In this document: in pieces, positions 7,387-12,756 of the stretch
How positions within the stretch are numbered: the first letter of the stretch is position 1
Layout: every line of letters starts with the position of its first letter
Origin: CAYUNT01 sp964446285
Lineage (GTDB): Bacteria > Sumerlaeota > Sumerlaeia > SLMS01 > CAYUNT01
Direction of reading: 5' to 3'
Length of the DNA stretch: 12,756 bases
Assembly: GCA_964446285.1 (NCBI GenBank)
Contig: CAYUNT010000136.1
Location: 1-12,756, forward strand
Made by a program: the position numbers and the translations under genes
The notes under the pieces: generated by a model
Seen by the model: the letters and a program-made list of their open reading frames with translations, nothing else
Told to the model about the DNA's origin: nothing
Database searches by the model: none

Positions 7387-7415
7387 GGAGAAACGGCGCT
7401 CCTTGCGCCTTCTCC
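7387..7415 (-). other. Stable hairpin in the ftsI-murE gap
   Basis: On the minus strand GGAGAA-GGCGC, a five-base loop AAGGA, then GCGCC-GT-TTCTCC form an 11-bp stem with a two-base bulge. It fills much of the 86-base gap between ftsI and murE. The bases after the stem are C-rich, not a T-run, so it is a poor intrinsic terminator. A role in mRNA processing or partial attenuation is possible. On the plus strand it also lacks a T-run. Confidence 0.5.
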
Positions 7416-7432
7416 CGGCCTGCGCCTGCAAC

Positions 7433-9550
7433 TCAGCCAGAAATGGGAACCGGTTCTCCGCTGGACGAGGTGGAATTCGAGGCGGCCGGATGAGGCGCTT
7501 GGGCCTCGTTTTCTTCCGACCGTTTTTGCGCATTGCGAAAGACCACAATCGTGTTTGCCGGACCTTCGAGCGGCGTGCCCGGCGAAGGTGACTGATCCAC
7601 AACCACGCCGCTGCCGAGGAACTGAACTTCGCCCGCGACGCCACGCAGCGCCTGGCGCGCCTCGGCCATCGTCATCCCCGTCAGGTCGGGCATCTGGCCG
7701 GGCTGGACTTCCTGGCGCACCGCCACCGCCCCCGACGCCGCCGCGCCCGCTGGCATCAGCGCGCCCGACGCCGCCTGTTTCGACGACGCGCTGGCCGCCG
7801 CCACCAAGCTGTTCACATCGCCGGACTCTGTCGCCGGGGCGCTCGGTGGAATGGCCAATTGCGCCAAAGCCGCCAGGGCTACTTCTTTGAACAACGGACA
7901 GGCAATGTCCGCAGCGTAGTATTTGCCGTTTTTCGGCGCATCCACCGAACAGAAGACCGTGATCTGCGGATCGTTGATCGGGATCGCGCCAATAAACGAA
8001 GCGATGTATTCGCGCCCGTCAAGCACTTGACTTTTACGGGTCGTGCCAGTCTTTCCTCCTGCACGATACCCCTCAGCCTCCAAACTCGCTTTTTTGCCAG
8101 TCCCGCCCACCACGACTTCCTCCATCATTTCGCGCAGCCGCGCCGAGGTGGAGGGGCGGACGATCTCGCGGATCATTTGAGGCTCGGCTTTCCAGACCAC
8201 CTTGCCGCGTGGACCCCGACGCTCCGCAACGATGTAAGGCCGCATCATTCGACCATCGTTGATGATGCCCGATACGGCCGTAATGGCTTGGATTGGGGTC
8301 AGCGCCATCTCATATCCCTGCGGGAGCGACGACATGCTCATCGCGGTCCAGCGTTCCGGATTCCGGAGGATGCCCGACCCTTCACCCGGCATATCGATGC
8401 CCGTCATTTGGCCAATTCCAAACCGCCGCAGCGCTTGCCAATACGTGTCGGGATCGACGCCCTGGGCGGCCACCACCGCGCCCACGTTGCTCGACCAGCG
8501 GAATACCTCGTGGAGCGGAACGACATGAAGCGTGTGGCCAGGGCTATCCACAACACGGCGCCCGTGAATCATTAAAAAGCCCGAGTGGCAATCCACCAGG
8601 TCATCCGGCCCCATAACATTATGATCCAGGACAATTGACATCGTGTATATTTTCGCCGTCGAACCTGGCTCAAATGGATCGGTTATGGCCCGATTTCGCC
8701 GCATGGCCGCCGTGGCCTGGCTAAAATTGTTATTGTCGAAGCCTGGATACGAGCACATCGCGAGAATCGCGCCCGTGCGCGTTTCCTGCACAATCACCAC
8801 TCCTGAAGCCGCCTGGGCATTCTCCACATGCGCGGCCAGGATTCGCTCCGCCGCTTCCTGCAGCGCCGCGTCGATCGTCAGAACCAGCGTCTCGCCCCTT
8901 GCCTTGGCGAATGCATTCTCCTCCACCGGCTCCAGAGTCGTGCGCATGGCCGAACGCTGCACCTTGCAGAGGATTCTCTCGCCCTTTAATACATCATTAT
9001 ATTTAAGCTCGAGTCCGGAGATGCCTTCGTTGTCCCCGTCACCATCAGGCGAACAAAAACCGATCACCTGCCCGGCAATCGCGCGCGGATACCGCCGCTT
9101 CGATTCGCGGTGGAACCATAGCGCGTTTGAGGGAATGTTGTATTGTTCCGCAAACTGCGCCACCCGCCACACCGCCGCGCGGTCCAGGCGGCGAATCAAA
9201 GGCATCGGGCGGTTGCGGCCTAGGATGGAAATCAGCTCCGTATAAGACTGTCCCGTCGCTTCCGCGAACAAACCCGCCCATGCGCCCGCGTCGCCCGGCA
9301 ACTCGCGCGGATCGACATAGACGCTCATGCGCGCCACGCTCGTGGCGATGCGCCGTTCGCGCCGGTCGAGCATTTCGCCCCGCTGTGGCTGGATCACGAT
9401 TGTTTGCATTTGCTGGCTGCGGGCGCGGATGCTGTATTGTTCATGCAAATCGATCTGAAGCCGCCATAGCCGCCATCCGATCAGGCCGGTCAGCACCACA
9501 AAGGCGCCGGCGATCGCGAAAAGGCGGATGTTTGACGGCCAGCGATTCAT
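7433..9550 (-). CDS. ftsI: FtsI/PBP3-type septal transpeptidase with a C-terminal PASTA domain
   Basis: This class B penicillin-binding protein cross-links peptidoglycan at the division site, paired with FtsW. It has 705 residues. A single N-terminal membrane anchor (about 8-26) is followed by a dimerisation/pedestal region that begins with QPQRGEMLDRRERRIATS (54-71). The transpeptidase domain has all three catalytic motifs: STAK (297-300, Ser297 nucleophile), SSN (353-355) and KTG (500-502). After it comes an Ala/Ser-rich linker (about 568-612), one PASTA domain (about 615-671, with MPDLTGMTMAEARQAL and DQSPSPGTPL), and a polar tail rich in Ser, Glu and Asn. PASTA domains are typical of Gram-positive PBPs and sporulation SpoVD, but also occur in several Gram-negative phyla. 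The ATG at 9550 overlaps the stop of the upstream unknown gene as ATGA, which implies coupling. The next gene is murE, as in the standard cluster. Confidence 0.95.
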   Translation of the reverse strand: MNRWPSNIRLFAIAGAFVVLTGLIGWRLWRLQIDLHEQYSIRARSQQMQTIVIQPQRGEMLDRRERRIATSVARMSVYVDPRELPGDAGAWAGLFAEATGQSYTELISILGRNRPMPLIRRLDRAAVWRVAQFAEQYNIPSNALWFHRESKRRYPRAIAGQVIGFCSPDGDGDNEGISGLELKYNDVLKGERILCKVQRSAMRTTLEPVEENAFAKARGETLVLTIDAALQEAAERILAAHVENAQAASGVVIVQETRTGAILAMCSYPGFDNNNFSQATAAMRRNRAITDPFEPGSTAKIYTMSIVLDHNVMGPDDLVDCHSGFLMIHGRRVVDSPGHTLHVVPLHEVFRWSSNVGAVVAAQGVDPDTYWQALRRFGIGQMTGIDMPGEGSGILRNPERWTAMSMSSLPQGYEMALTPIQAITAVSGIINDGRMMRPYIVAERRGPRGKVVWKAEPQMIREIVRPSTSARLREMMEEVVVGGTGKKASLEAEGYRAGGKTGTTRKSQVLDGREYIASFIGAIPINDPQITVFCSVDAPKNGKYYAADIACPLFKEVALAALAQLAIPPSAPATESGDVNSLVAAASASSKQAASGALMPAGAAASGAVAVRQEVQPGQMPDLTGMTMAEARQALRGVAGEVQFLGSGVVVDQSPSPGTPLEGPANTIVVFRNAQKRSEENEAQAPHPAASNSTSSSGEPVPISG

Positions 9551-10218
9551 TTGTCCATTGCCTCGGAAGACGATTTTTTATCTTGACGGCCTTCGGCTTT
9601 TGGACGAGGCAGGAGTCCAGTTGCGCCGTTCGAGGACGCTTCCGATCCATTGGATTGAGCGTTTTCGAGCGCCGCGAGGCGGGGGCCGGGAACCGTTTCC
9701 GGTCCAGGCCCCGCCTCTGCCGTAACGGCGCTTTGGCCAGGTTGCAGATGGGGATTCGATTCCGTTCGACCCGGGGCGAATCCCCAGCACGATTTCCCAA
9801 ACAAAAACCATTCGGAAAATTCGTTCGTTCTGCGCGGAGAATCGGCGGAAACAACAAGGGCTTTTCTCGCTTCACCCGGAGTGGGAACCGCTGCGAACAA
9901 CGGAGCCGGAGCGGGGAGGAGGGCGGCAGGATGGAGAACAGGAGTCAGAGGAGCGGGCCGGGGCGCATTCTCCAGGCCTCGGGGATCGCGCGATTCCGAA
10001 GCGAACGGCCATGAGGTCGCGTTCGACTTGCGGAAAGTCGATCCAACAGGGGCGTCAAGCGGCGGGAAGATGGCGTTCATCCACTGAACCTGATTGAAAG
10101 GGGCTTCGGCCGGAAGATTCTCCCAATTCCGACCTGCGGCGTCTGCGTGCCGCATCGCCTGGCCAAAGATTGCAGCGGCGAAGAGTTCGGATACGGTTTT
10201 TCGCCGGTGCCTGCGCAC
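9547..10218 (-). CDS. Unrecognised Pro/Ala-rich protein coupled to ftsI
   Basis: I do not recognise this 223-residue product and assign no function. The start is a GTG at 10218 with AGGAGG 5 bases upstream, one of the best ribosome sites in the window; a longer form from a TTG at 10275 has no such support. Its TGA overlaps the ftsI ATG as ATGA. The N-terminus begins RRHRRK, followed by a mildly hydrophobic stretch (about 8-21) that resembles a weak signal or anchor sequence but is short and interrupted. A possibly folded piece with NQVQWMNAIFPPLD lies near 43-56. A second aromatic patch near 137-151 (EFSEWFLFGKSCWGF) sits between regions rich in Pro, Ala, Ser and Gly that are probably disordered. 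There is one Cys. The tail is charged and Ser-rich. Its place between ftsL and ftsI suggests a divisome or envelope role, but that is inference from context only. Confidence 0.65.
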   Translation of the reverse strand: MRRHRRKTVSELFAAAIFGQAMRHADAAGRNWENLPAEAPFNQVQWMNAIFPPLDAPVGSTFRKSNATSWPFASESRDPRGLENAPRPAPLTPVLHPAALLPAPAPLFAAVPTPGEARKALVVSADSPRRTNEFSEWFLFGKSCWGFAPGRTESNPHLQPGQSAVTAEAGPGPETVPGPRLAALENAQSNGSEASSNGATGLLPRPKAEGRQDKKSSSEAMDK

Positions 10219-10468
10219 AAAGTCCTCCTGGCCGGTTCGGGCGGGCTGCCCTGAACCGCTAAATCCTAGCGGCAATACAGGCCGCCGGATGCGACTAGCA
10301 AGGTACTACAGGAAACGGGGTGAAAGATCGTTGATTTCAAGTTGGTTTCGGGCTGAACGTTCAACCGGATTCATCTTGCAATCCTGTCTGGCATCCGCGC
10401 CCCTTTCAGAGGACCCTGACCCCGTTCTTGGAAACTCAAAATGATTGTTTCCGCACATGCCTCCTTGT
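10219..10468. other. 250-base gap between ftsL and the unknown gene
   Basis: No convincing gene is seen. On the minus strand AAGGAGG (10460-10466) directly follows the ftsL stop but is only 1 base before an ATG at 10458, which opens a 50-codon frame ending in a TAG at 10306-10308; that spacing is too short for normal initiation. The gap also has a partly paired inverted repeat: ACGGGG-TGAAAG at 10315-10326 against CTTTCA at 10403-10408 and CCCCGT at 10420-10425. Between the arms is a 10-base palindrome, TGAACGTTCA (10353-10362). GGGGTCAGGGTC (minus strand, 10412-10423) resembles strings that I recall from some REP/RAYT-type intergenic repeats, but I cannot confirm that. The region may hold a promoter, a decayed gene or a small repeat element. 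Confidence 0.4.
10224..10229 (-). promoter_or_regulatory. AGGAGG ribosome binding site of the unknown gene
   Basis: A perfect AGGAGG lies 5 bases before the GTG at 10218. It decides the start of the unknown gene in favour of this GTG over the upstream TTG at 10275, and is the best single sign that the gene is translated. Confidence 0.75.
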
Positions 10469-10927
10469 TCAGGGATTCGTCGTTTGCTTTCCGTTTTGTG
10501 CCACGGCCGCCTGGCCCTTCGCCAGAGCCTGCGACCAAAGAAAAGCCGGTTTCGCAAATGAATTGTCGCCCGTGGCGGCGGCCAGTTGCGTTCTAGACTG
10601 CGCCTGCCCGTATTTGGCCCAAAGTTCCTGATCCACATTCATGCGCCGCACGCTGGCCGGAGGCGCGGGTTCAAGCCCCAGCCGCAGCGCGCGTTCACGA
10701 ACGTTGTCGCTGCTGCGAATGCGCTCGACAGTGGCTTCCAAATCGCGCCGTTCGTCACGGAGCGACGCAAGCGTCTCTTGCGCCCGGCGCGCCTGGATGT
10801 CCATGTCGCGTTCCTGAAACCGAAAGTGCGTCTGGAGCACGGCGCCGCCCGCCAGCACGCCCATCCACAACACGCCGATGACGACGTGAACCGGGCGGAC
10901 ACAGCGATTTCTGGATTCGGCGGCCAT
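10469..10927 (-). CDS. ftsL: FtsL-like bitopic division protein
   Basis: FtsL is a small inner-membrane protein that joins FtsB and FtsQ and helps activate FtsWI. I take the ATG at 10927 as the start, because GGAAGGAGG lies 11 bases upstream and the product (152 residues) then fits the family. In-frame starts upstream (ATG at 10990, TTG at 11044) lack a good site. The short basic cytoplasmic end is followed by one membrane helix (about 13-32), then a heptad-like, charged coiled-coil stretch (about 37-72). The segment ERIRSSDNVRERALRLGLEP (68-87) matches the usual FtsL/FtsB ending, where an ..eaREkLGm/p-type motif follows the coil. The remaining 65 residues (Ala/Gln-rich) are longer than in E. 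coli FtsL. FtsL sequences are poorly conserved, so the call rests on topology plus position between rsmH and ftsI. A FtsB-like role cannot be excluded. Confidence 0.82.
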   Translation of the reverse strand: MAAESRNRCVRPVHVVIGVLWMGVLAGGAVLQTHFRFQERDMDIQARRAQETLASLRDERRDLEATVERIRSSDNVRERALRLGLEPAPPASVRRMNVDQELWAKYGQAQSRTQLAAATGDNSFAKPAFLWSQALAKGQAAVAQNGKQTTNP

Positions 10928-10938
10928 TTTGCCGTAAG

Positions 10939-10947
10939 CCTCCTTCC
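10939..10947 (-). promoter_or_regulatory. ftsL ribosome binding site
   Basis: GGAAGGAGG ends 11 bases before the ATG at 10927. The spacing is a little long, but the match is much stronger than upstream of the other in-frame starts, so it sets the chosen ftsL start. Confidence 0.6.
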
Positions 10948-11054
10948 TGCTTGCAAGAGCGGGTTTCGCCCCGCTCCGCGACCTGCTCATTCTTTGAACT
11001 GGCTTCGCCGCGAATACTGCGCCGCGGCGTGCGCCTGGTTTCAAACAACAACAA

Positions 11055-12077
11055 CTATCCGGTCCGCTCGATGCAGCGCAATTGCGCCGGACGCGAGCCT
11101 GGATTCTCCTGCTGCTCCTCGTCGCCGGCCCTCACGGCCCGCTTGGTGACGATCCGCCACCGACGCGGCGAGTCGGGATGCAGCGTAAAGGGATTCGAGG
11201 GATCGGTCAGCCGTCCGCCGTATTCCTCGAAGAGGCGTTTGATGATCCGCGCCTCGCCGGATTGAAAACTCAAGACCACAAGCCTTGCCGGAATTCCGAG
11301 CGACTCGATCATGCCGCGCAAACCCGACTCCAGATGAGCGAGCTCGTCGTTGGCGCAAATGCGCAGGGCCTGCCATGACCGAGTGGCGCAATCCGGAGTC
11401 GCGTGGCGCTCGCGCGGCGCAAAGGCGCTCCGAATCGCTTCGGCGAGTTCCCCCACCCGCTCCAAAGGCTTTCGGCGCCGCGCTTCGACGATCCGTCGCG
11501 CAATCGTCCTCGAGCGCCTTTCCTCGCCATAGCGCCACAGAGTATCCGCAATGTCTTGTTCGGACATCGTATTGACCAAATCCGCAATGCTCGGCCCGCC
11601 CTCCAGGGGGTTGAACCGCCCATCCAGCGGCGCTTCGGGCTGGCTGAAACTCATTCCGCCCGCGCCGCCCGCTCCCGTCAGCTGGAGGTAATTCGCGCCC
11701 GCGTCCACCAGGATTCCCCGCGGCGCGGCAAGACCCAGTTCCTTCAACATAGCCGGCAGTTCGCAATACGAACCGATTCGCAAATGCCACTTGAGGCCCG
11801 GCCAGCGGCGCGCCGCTTCCGCCGCAAACCGTTCGCGCCCGATCTCCGCGATTTTCGGATCGCGCTCGACCAGAAGCATCGTTCCATCGCCCTTGATCGC
11901 TTCCGCTATCGCCAGAGCGTGTCCACACGTCCCCGCCGTGCAATCCGCCCACACAAATCCACCCGGCCCGGCCTGCAAGTGGTCGAGCACCTCCCGCACA
12001 AGAACGGGCGGGTGAAAACGCAGCGTCGCAGGGGAGGACGGCGGGGAAGGCGGCTGGGGCGCGGTGGAGGATTGCAT
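11055..12077 (-). CDS. rsmH: RsmH-family 16S rRNA methyltransferase, strongly divergent
   Basis: RsmH (MraW) normally N4-methylates C1402 of 16S rRNA using S-adenosylmethionine. The 340-residue product aligns by eye along the whole family: FHPPVLVREVLDHL (21-34), a SAM-site ADCTAGTCGHALAI (44-57), GILVDAGANYLQL (121-133), GMSFSQPEAPLDGRF (141-155), a helical stretch with DLVNTMSEQDIADTLWRYGE (166-185) and IARRIVEARRRKP (192-204), CATRSWQALRICANDEL (230-246) and VVLSFQSGEARIIK (267-280). Several near-universal motifs are changed: the Gly-rich GGGGHS reads AGTCGHA, DLGVSS reads DAGANY, PLDMRM reads PLDGRF, HPATRTFQALRI has lost the initial HP, and SFHSLEDR reads SFQSGEAR. An 18-residue Pro/Ser N-terminus and a polar tail are extra. 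The start lies 3 bases after mraZ. The family is clear; unchanged activity is uncertain. Confidence 0.9.
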   Translation of the reverse strand: MQSSTAPQPPSPPSSPATLRFHPPVLVREVLDHLQAGPGGFVWADCTAGTCGHALAIAEAIKGDGTMLLVERDPKIAEIGRERFAAEAARRWPGLKWHLRIGSYCELPAMLKELGLAAPRGILVDAGANYLQLTGAGGAGGMSFSQPEAPLDGRFNPLEGGPSIADLVNTMSEQDIADTLWRYGEERRSRTIARRIVEARRRKPLERVGELAEAIRSAFAPRERHATPDCATRSWQALRICANDELAHLESGLRGMIESLGIPARLVVLSFQSGEARIIKRLFEEYGGRLTDPSNPFTLHPDSPRRWRIVTKRAVRAGDEEQQENPGSRPAQLRCIERTG

Positions 12078-12080
12078 GGA

Positions 12081-12686
12081 TCATTGCTGACCTCGGCGAT
12101 CTGTTTGCGAGTTCGAGGCAATGGCGCTGATCGGCATCATTCCAGGATGCTTGAGCATGCTTTGCGCATCCTCTTCCTGGAGCATCTTCATGGTGCTCTG
12201 GCTTCCCAGCTTCCAAGTGGCTTTGGGAATCATTTCAATATGGTCCACGCTTCCGAGAAAAGCCACATCGCGCTGGATGTCCAAAAGCTCGATAAACGAA
12301 TCGGGCACGCGGAAGCGATTTTGAGCGTCCAAATACTGCGTTTCCTTGTGCTGGCGAATAAACAATGCAAGTGACTTGGGATTGACGTTGAATTGTCCTT
12401 CGGATAGAGGATTTTCGAGGAGATAAAGGAGGCGATTGAAGACGGCCTCCGTATATATGCCAGTCTTGCCGCTTGGCGAAGGGCAGATTATGATTTTTAC
12501 GGGTGGAGTCTTCACTTCTTTGTCCAATATGCCCAATTCCTTGCGATAGCGTTTGGTGAGAATGTCGGCCAGCCGGGCGGGCACGGGGGTTCTATATTTC
12601 ATGTCCATTTGCGTAAAATACACGCCTTCGAATTCTTCCATCAGTTCGGCGTCGTTTTTTAGTATCGTTTCCACCCGTTTCACCAC
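12081..12686 (-). CDS. mraZ: MraZ, dcw-cluster transcriptional regulator, long divergent form
   Basis: MraZ is a DNA-binding protein of the AbrB/SpoVT-like fold, encoded at the head of dcw clusters and known to bind repeats before its own gene. The family's two half-domains are visible. The first is FEGVYFTQMDMKYRTPVPARL (19-39), a form of the usual FRG-Y-hTLDdKGRisIPakf block; the second is YLDAQNRFRVPDSF (118-131) followed by DVAFLGSVDHIEMIPKATW (140-158). Both DxxxR signatures are present as DMKYR (28-32) and DAQNR (120-124), but the usual Gly before Arg is missing. At 201 residues it is longer than the usual 140-150, through an N-terminal lead of about 17 and a tail of about 40 residues. 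The GTG at 12686 is the first start after an upstream stop. The ATG at 12641 gives a more family-like N-terminus; neither has a clear ribosome site. Base composition is visibly lower in GC than its neighbours. Confidence 0.87.
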   Translation of the reverse strand: MVKRVETILKNDAELMEEFEGVYFTQMDMKYRTPVPARLADILTKRYRKELGILDKEVKTPPVKIIICPSPSGKTGIYTEAVFNRLLYLLENPLSEGQFNVNPKSLALFIRQHKETQYLDAQNRFRVPDSFIELLDIQRDVAFLGSVDHIEMIPKATWKLGSQSTMKMLQEEDAQSMLKHPGMMPISAIASNSQTDRRGQQ

Positions 12687-12717
12687 GCTACTGGGAGATT
12701 TTTCGACCTTTCACCAC
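12678..12717 (-). promoter_or_regulatory. GTGGTGAAA direct repeat at the mraZ start, possible MraZ operator
   Basis: On the minus strand an exact GTGGTGAAA occurs at 12717-12709 and again at 12686-12678, with starts 31 bases apart, about three helical turns. A shorter GTGGAAACG follows from 12674. MraZ proteins are known to bind short GTGG-type direct repeats upstream of mraZ, so this is a plausible autoregulatory site. The second copy overlaps the GTG start, which would fit better if translation begins at the ATG at 12641. The repeats are short and chance is possible. Confidence 0.35.
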
Positions 12718-12756
12718 CAGCGCGGCTTATTAGGTCCCCCGAAGACCCCATGACAG
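12687..12756 (-). promoter_or_regulatory. Leader region before mraZ
   Basis: These 70 bases hold no gene on the minus strand. TAATAA at 12727-12732 (plus-strand TTATTA) could serve as a -10 box, but I see no matching -35 box 16-18 bases further up. A small GGTC / GACC inverted repeat lies next to it at 12733-12747. The true cluster promoter may lie beyond the window edge. Confidence 0.2.

Noticed and set aside
7387..7415. Intrinsic terminator between ftsI and murE.
   Set aside because: The stem is good but no T-run follows it on either strand, and the next gene starts 41 bases later in the same direction.
9127..10014. A 295-codon plus-strand frame across the ftsI start and the unknown gene.
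   Set aside because: It is Arg/Cys/Ser-rich, crosses the coupled minus-strand stop/start junction, and has no sensible ribosome site. It was considered as a rival to the unknown minus-strand gene, but the AGGAGG site and ATGA overlap favour the minus strand.
10219..10275. A TTG start at 10275 giving a 242-residue form of the unknown protein.
   Set aside because: No ribosome site precedes the TTG, whereas AGGAGG stands 5 bases before the in-frame GTG at 10218.
10306..10458. A 50-codon frame right after ftsL.
   Set aside because: Its ATG is 1 base after AAGGAGG, too close for normal initiation, and the product shows no motif. It is kept only as part of the gap description.
11041..11052. TTG triplet run just after the rsmH stop, as a possible start cluster or slippage site.
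   Set aside because: Only three TTG repeats are present, the frame that follows lacks a ribosome site, and the 99-codon frame from there is a shadow of ftsL.
11041..12216. A 391-codon minus-strand frame overlapping rsmH and the end of mraZ.
   Set aside because: The rsmH frame in the same DNA has clear family motifs from end to end, while this frame is Gly/Arg/Ala-rich without any recognisable feature.
11403..12374. A 323-codon plus-strand frame opposite rsmH and mraZ.
   Set aside because: It is antisense to two recognised genes, with Arg/His/Gln-rich composition and no motif.
1..12756. CRISPR arrays, tRNA or rRNA genes, insertion sequences, attachment sites, toxin-antitoxin or defence genes.
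   Set aside because: I saw no regularly spaced repeats, RNA gene signatures, transposase motifs or defence domains. The window is a conserved core operon.

Overview
The window is almost entirely one division and cell-wall (dcw) gene cluster, all on the minus strand, so it reads from the right end (about 12700) to the left end (1). In transcription order it holds mraZ, rsmH (mraW), ftsL, an unrecognised gene, ftsI (a PASTA-bearing class B penicillin-binding protein), murE, murF, mraY, murD, ftsW and the first 41 codons of murG, which runs off the left edge. This is the classic dcw order. murC, murB, ddl, ftsQ, ftsA and ftsZ would be expected further left, outside the window.

The organism is a bacterium that makes peptidoglycan. 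The DNPR motif in MurE predicts meso-diaminopimelate as the third stem-peptide residue. The DNA is GC-rich, with mraZ visibly lower. Strong AGGAGG-type ribosome sites precede several genes. MraZ and especially RsmH diverge from the forms found in the well-studied phyla. This suggests a less-studied, deep-branching lineage, perhaps among the PVC group, Sumerlaeota, Hydrogenedentota or Omnitrophota. That placement is a guess from style, not a measurement.

Layout: 12687-12756 is leader DNA before mraZ, with a GTGGTGAAA direct repeat that could be a MraZ operator. From 12686 to 10469 come mraZ, rsmH and ftsL. From 10468 to 10219 is a 250-base gap with no convincing gene. From 10218 to 9547 is a 223-aa Pro/Ala-rich protein of unknown function whose stop overlaps the ftsI start. 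From 9550 to 4302 come ftsI, murE and murF. From 4201 to 155 come mraY, murD and ftsW, with a 252-base gap between mraY and murD that may hold a very small gene. From 123 to 1 is the start of murG.

How the genes work together: MurD, MurE and MurF successively add D-Glu, meso-DAP and D-Ala-D-Ala to the UDP-MurNAc peptide. MraY moves the product onto undecaprenyl phosphate to give lipid I, and MurG adds GlcNAc to give lipid II. FtsW polymerises the glycan and FtsI cross-links it at the septum, with FtsL as a structural or activating partner. MraZ probably regulates the cluster and RsmH methylates 16S rRNA. Most of the window is ordinary core biology. The points that stand out are the unknown gene coupled to ftsI, the rewritten RsmH motifs, the unusual MraZ, and the two roughly 250-base gaps in an otherwise tight operon.
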